Assembly (NCBI GenBank): GCA_041675905.1
Contig: JBAYSX010000005.1
Coordinates: 62,001-126,000, forward strand
Source of the DNA: Sandaracinobacteroides sp041675905
Lineage (GTDB): Bacteria; Pseudomonadota; Alphaproteobacteria; Sphingomonadales; Sphingomonadaceae
Length of the DNA stretch: 64,000 bases
Direction: 5' to 3'
Shown: positions 62,865-64,000 of the stretch, in pieces
Layout: each line of letters starts with the position of its first letter
Numbering within the stretch: position 1 is the first letter of the stretch
The notes under the pieces: generated by a model
Told to the model about the DNA's origin: nothing
What the model saw: only the letters and a program-made list of their open reading frames with translations
The model's database searches: none
Made by a program: the position numbers and the translations under genes

Positions 62865-62905
62865 CTTCCGGATTTCGTGGCCGCATAGCCGAAACGCTCC
62901 CCGAT

Positions 62906-63595
62906 ATGATCCAGGTGGGGGAGCGCTGGCTGCCTCTGGAGTTTGTACCCCATGCGCGGGCACGGCGGGTCGCGCTGCGCCTGTGTCCGGCGCGCCGCGC
63001 CGTGCGACTGACCATGCCGCCGCGCACCGGCACGGCGCGGGCCATGGCGTTCGCGCAGTCGCAACAGACGTGGCTGGAACAGCAGGCGGCGCGACGCTTG
63101 CCGCCGCCGGCTCCCTTTCAGCCGGGCGGGGTAATATTGTTTCGCGGCGCGGATCTGAAGCTGACGGCAGGCAAAGGGCGCAGCGTCCTTTTCGCCCATG
63201 GCCAACTGGCGGTGCCCGGAAATGCTGACGCCTTCGCTGGACGCGTGCGGCGGTTTTTGGCAGCCGAGGCGCGGCGCTTGCTGACAGCGGAAACGCAGAT
63301 GCTGGCGGCGACGGTTGGCCGTAACGATGTGCAGGTGCGGCTGGGCGATCCCGCCAGCCGCTGGGGCAGTTGTTCGGCAAGTGGCCATATCGCCTATAGC
63401 TGGCGGCTGGTGCTGGCCCCCGATTTCGTGCGGCAGGCGGTCGTCGCGCATGAAGTGGCGCATCTGGTCGAACATCATCACGGCGCGGCCTTTTGGGCTC
63501 TGGCGACGGAATTGCTGGGCACCTCGCATCAACCGGCGAAAGCCTGGCTCTCGGCCCATGGTCCGTTGCTTTTTGCGCAGGGTGCGGTGCGCTGA
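62906..63595 (+). CDS. YgjP-type metallopeptidase (DUF45)
   Basis: The protein has 229 residues from the ATG at 62906. The zinc motif HEVAHLVEHHH is near residue 180, preceded by RWGSCSASGHIAYSWRLVLAP, the signature of the M48-like YgjP/DUF45 proteins. A basic N-terminal half (PHARARRVALRLCPARRAVRL) is typical. The substrate is unknown; relatives may act on cytoplasmic or membrane proteins. It starts 41 bp after the OlsB-like gene. Confidence 0.85.
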   Translation: MIQVGERWLPLEFVPHARARRVALRLCPARRAVRLTMPPRTGTARAMAFAQSQQTWLEQQAARRLPPPAPFQPGGVILFRGADLKLTAGKGRSVLFAHGQLAVPGNADAFAGRVRRFLAAEARRLLTAETQMLAATVGRNDVQVRLGDPASRWGSCSASGHIAYSWRLVLAPDFVRQAVVAHEVAHLVEHHHGAAFWALATELLGTSHQPAKAWLSAHGPLLFAQGAVR

Positions 63596-63599
63596 CCGG

Positions 63600-64000
63600 C
63601 TACAGGCTGTCGATTTTCCAGCCACGATTGGCGGCTTCGCGCCGCCCGCCGCGCATGGCGGAGCGGCGGCTGGCGGGTTTGACCTTGCGAAACACCAGCA
63701 CCGGCCATTCAGCACGGGGAGAGCGCGCCACCAATCGGAGGCCGCGCGCACTATAGGCGGAAATGAGCTTTTGCGCCTGGGGTTGCAGCAATCCGGCCAG
63801 AATCAATGTGCCGCCTTTGGCGACGACAGATGAAAGGGACGGTGCAAGCGCCGCCAGGGGCCCGGCGAGGATGTTGGCGAACACCAGATCATAAGGGGCG
63901 CGACCCAGGATCAGCGGATGTTCGACGCCGGGGGCCGTCATCAGGGCGATATGGCCGGCGCGATGGCCTGCGGGGATATGATTGATGCGGGCGTTTTCGC
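63600..64000 (-). CDS. prmA: ribosomal protein L11 methyltransferase, C-terminal part
   Basis: The 5' end of the gene lies beyond the window. The visible 133 codons contain YDLVFANILAGPLAALAPSL, the AdoMet-methyltransferase NxxxxP motif of PrmA, then GGTLILAGLLQPQ and the family's C-terminal strands (WPVLVFRK). A basic tail (RRSAMRGGRREAANRGWK) follows. PrmA trimethylates L11 at several positions. It converges on the metallopeptidase gene with five bases between the stops. Confidence 0.9.
   Translation of the reverse strand, partial: ENARINHIPAGHRAGHIALMTAPGVEHPLILGRAPYDLVFANILAGPLAALAPSLSSVVAKGGTLILAGLLQPQAQKLISAYSARGLRLVARSPRAEWPVLVFRKVKPASRRSAMRGGRREAANRGWKIDSL

Noticed and set aside
1..64000. 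tRNA, rRNA, CRISPR, insertion sequences, phage or defence genes
   Set aside because: I found no cloverleaf-like sequence, repeat array, transposase, integrase or recognised defence protein.

Overview
The window is GC-rich alphaproteobacterial DNA, most likely from a sphingomonad. The evidence is four large TonB-dependent receptors, a tamA-tamB pair, an OlsB-like acyltransferase, aroK-aroB, and many SDR, P450, SnoaL and GMC genes of the kind sphingomonads carry for degrading hydrophobic compounds. No species can be named from the sequence. I see no rRNA, tRNA, CRISPR array, transposase or integrase.

Left edge (1-3.6 kb): the 3' end of a Maf-type nucleotide pyrophosphatase overlaps aroE. A convergent pair follows, a cation/proton antiporter with a TrkA-N domain and an OmpA-family lipoprotein.

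Accessory catabolic island (about 3.7-47.1 kb): about 35 genes and gene remnants form short operons. These include four TonB-dependent receptors, three cytochrome P450s, two GMC oxidoreductases, two ene-reductase-type flavoproteins, six intact SDRs plus the decayed tail of a seventh, an imine-reductase-like enzyme, a class III transaminase, a zinc alcohol dehydrogenase, a TIM-barrel epimerase-like protein and a GFA protein. There are also many small-fold enzymes: four SnoaL/NTF2 plus one remnant, three EthD, two ABM (one frameshifted), two VOC and one Dabb-PASTA fusion. Three TetR and two LuxR-type regulators sit between the operons. The layout suggests uptake through the TonB receptors, P450 hydroxylation, then SDR/GMC oxidation and reshaping of the skeleton by small-fold enzymes. 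The substrate cannot be read from the sequence. No CoA ligase, ring-cleavage dioxygenase, Baeyer-Villiger enzyme, ferredoxin or ferredoxin reductase is present.

The main operons are: 14420-11880 (-) Dabb-PASTA, SnoaL, SDR, EthD; 15503-24073 (+) GMC, TonB receptor, VOC, TIM barrel, GMC, EthD, SnoaL, bracketed by two related TetR genes; 28411-25020 (-) P450, SDR, SDR, GFA; 29894-34245 (+) ene-reductase, decayed genes, P450, SDR, VOC; 40543-47094 (+) SnoaL, TonB receptor, P450, EthD, SDR, SDR. Many proteins have a second copy elsewhere in the island. Decay and recombination scars are visible: a dead SnoaL/SDR junction at 31.1-31.4 kb, a frameshifted ABM gene at 38.2 kb, and a SnoaL gene at 40.5 kb whose 3' end is a copy of the 3' end of the ene-reductase gene at 29.9 kb.

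Right core region (47.1-64 kb): a periplasmic repeat-like protein with bioB, aroK-aroB, an HdeD-like membrane protein, asd, a cyclophilin, tamA-tamB, a YdcH-like small protein, an AmpG-like permease, an OlsB-like acyltransferase, a YgjP-type metallopeptidase, and the 3' part of prmA running off the window.
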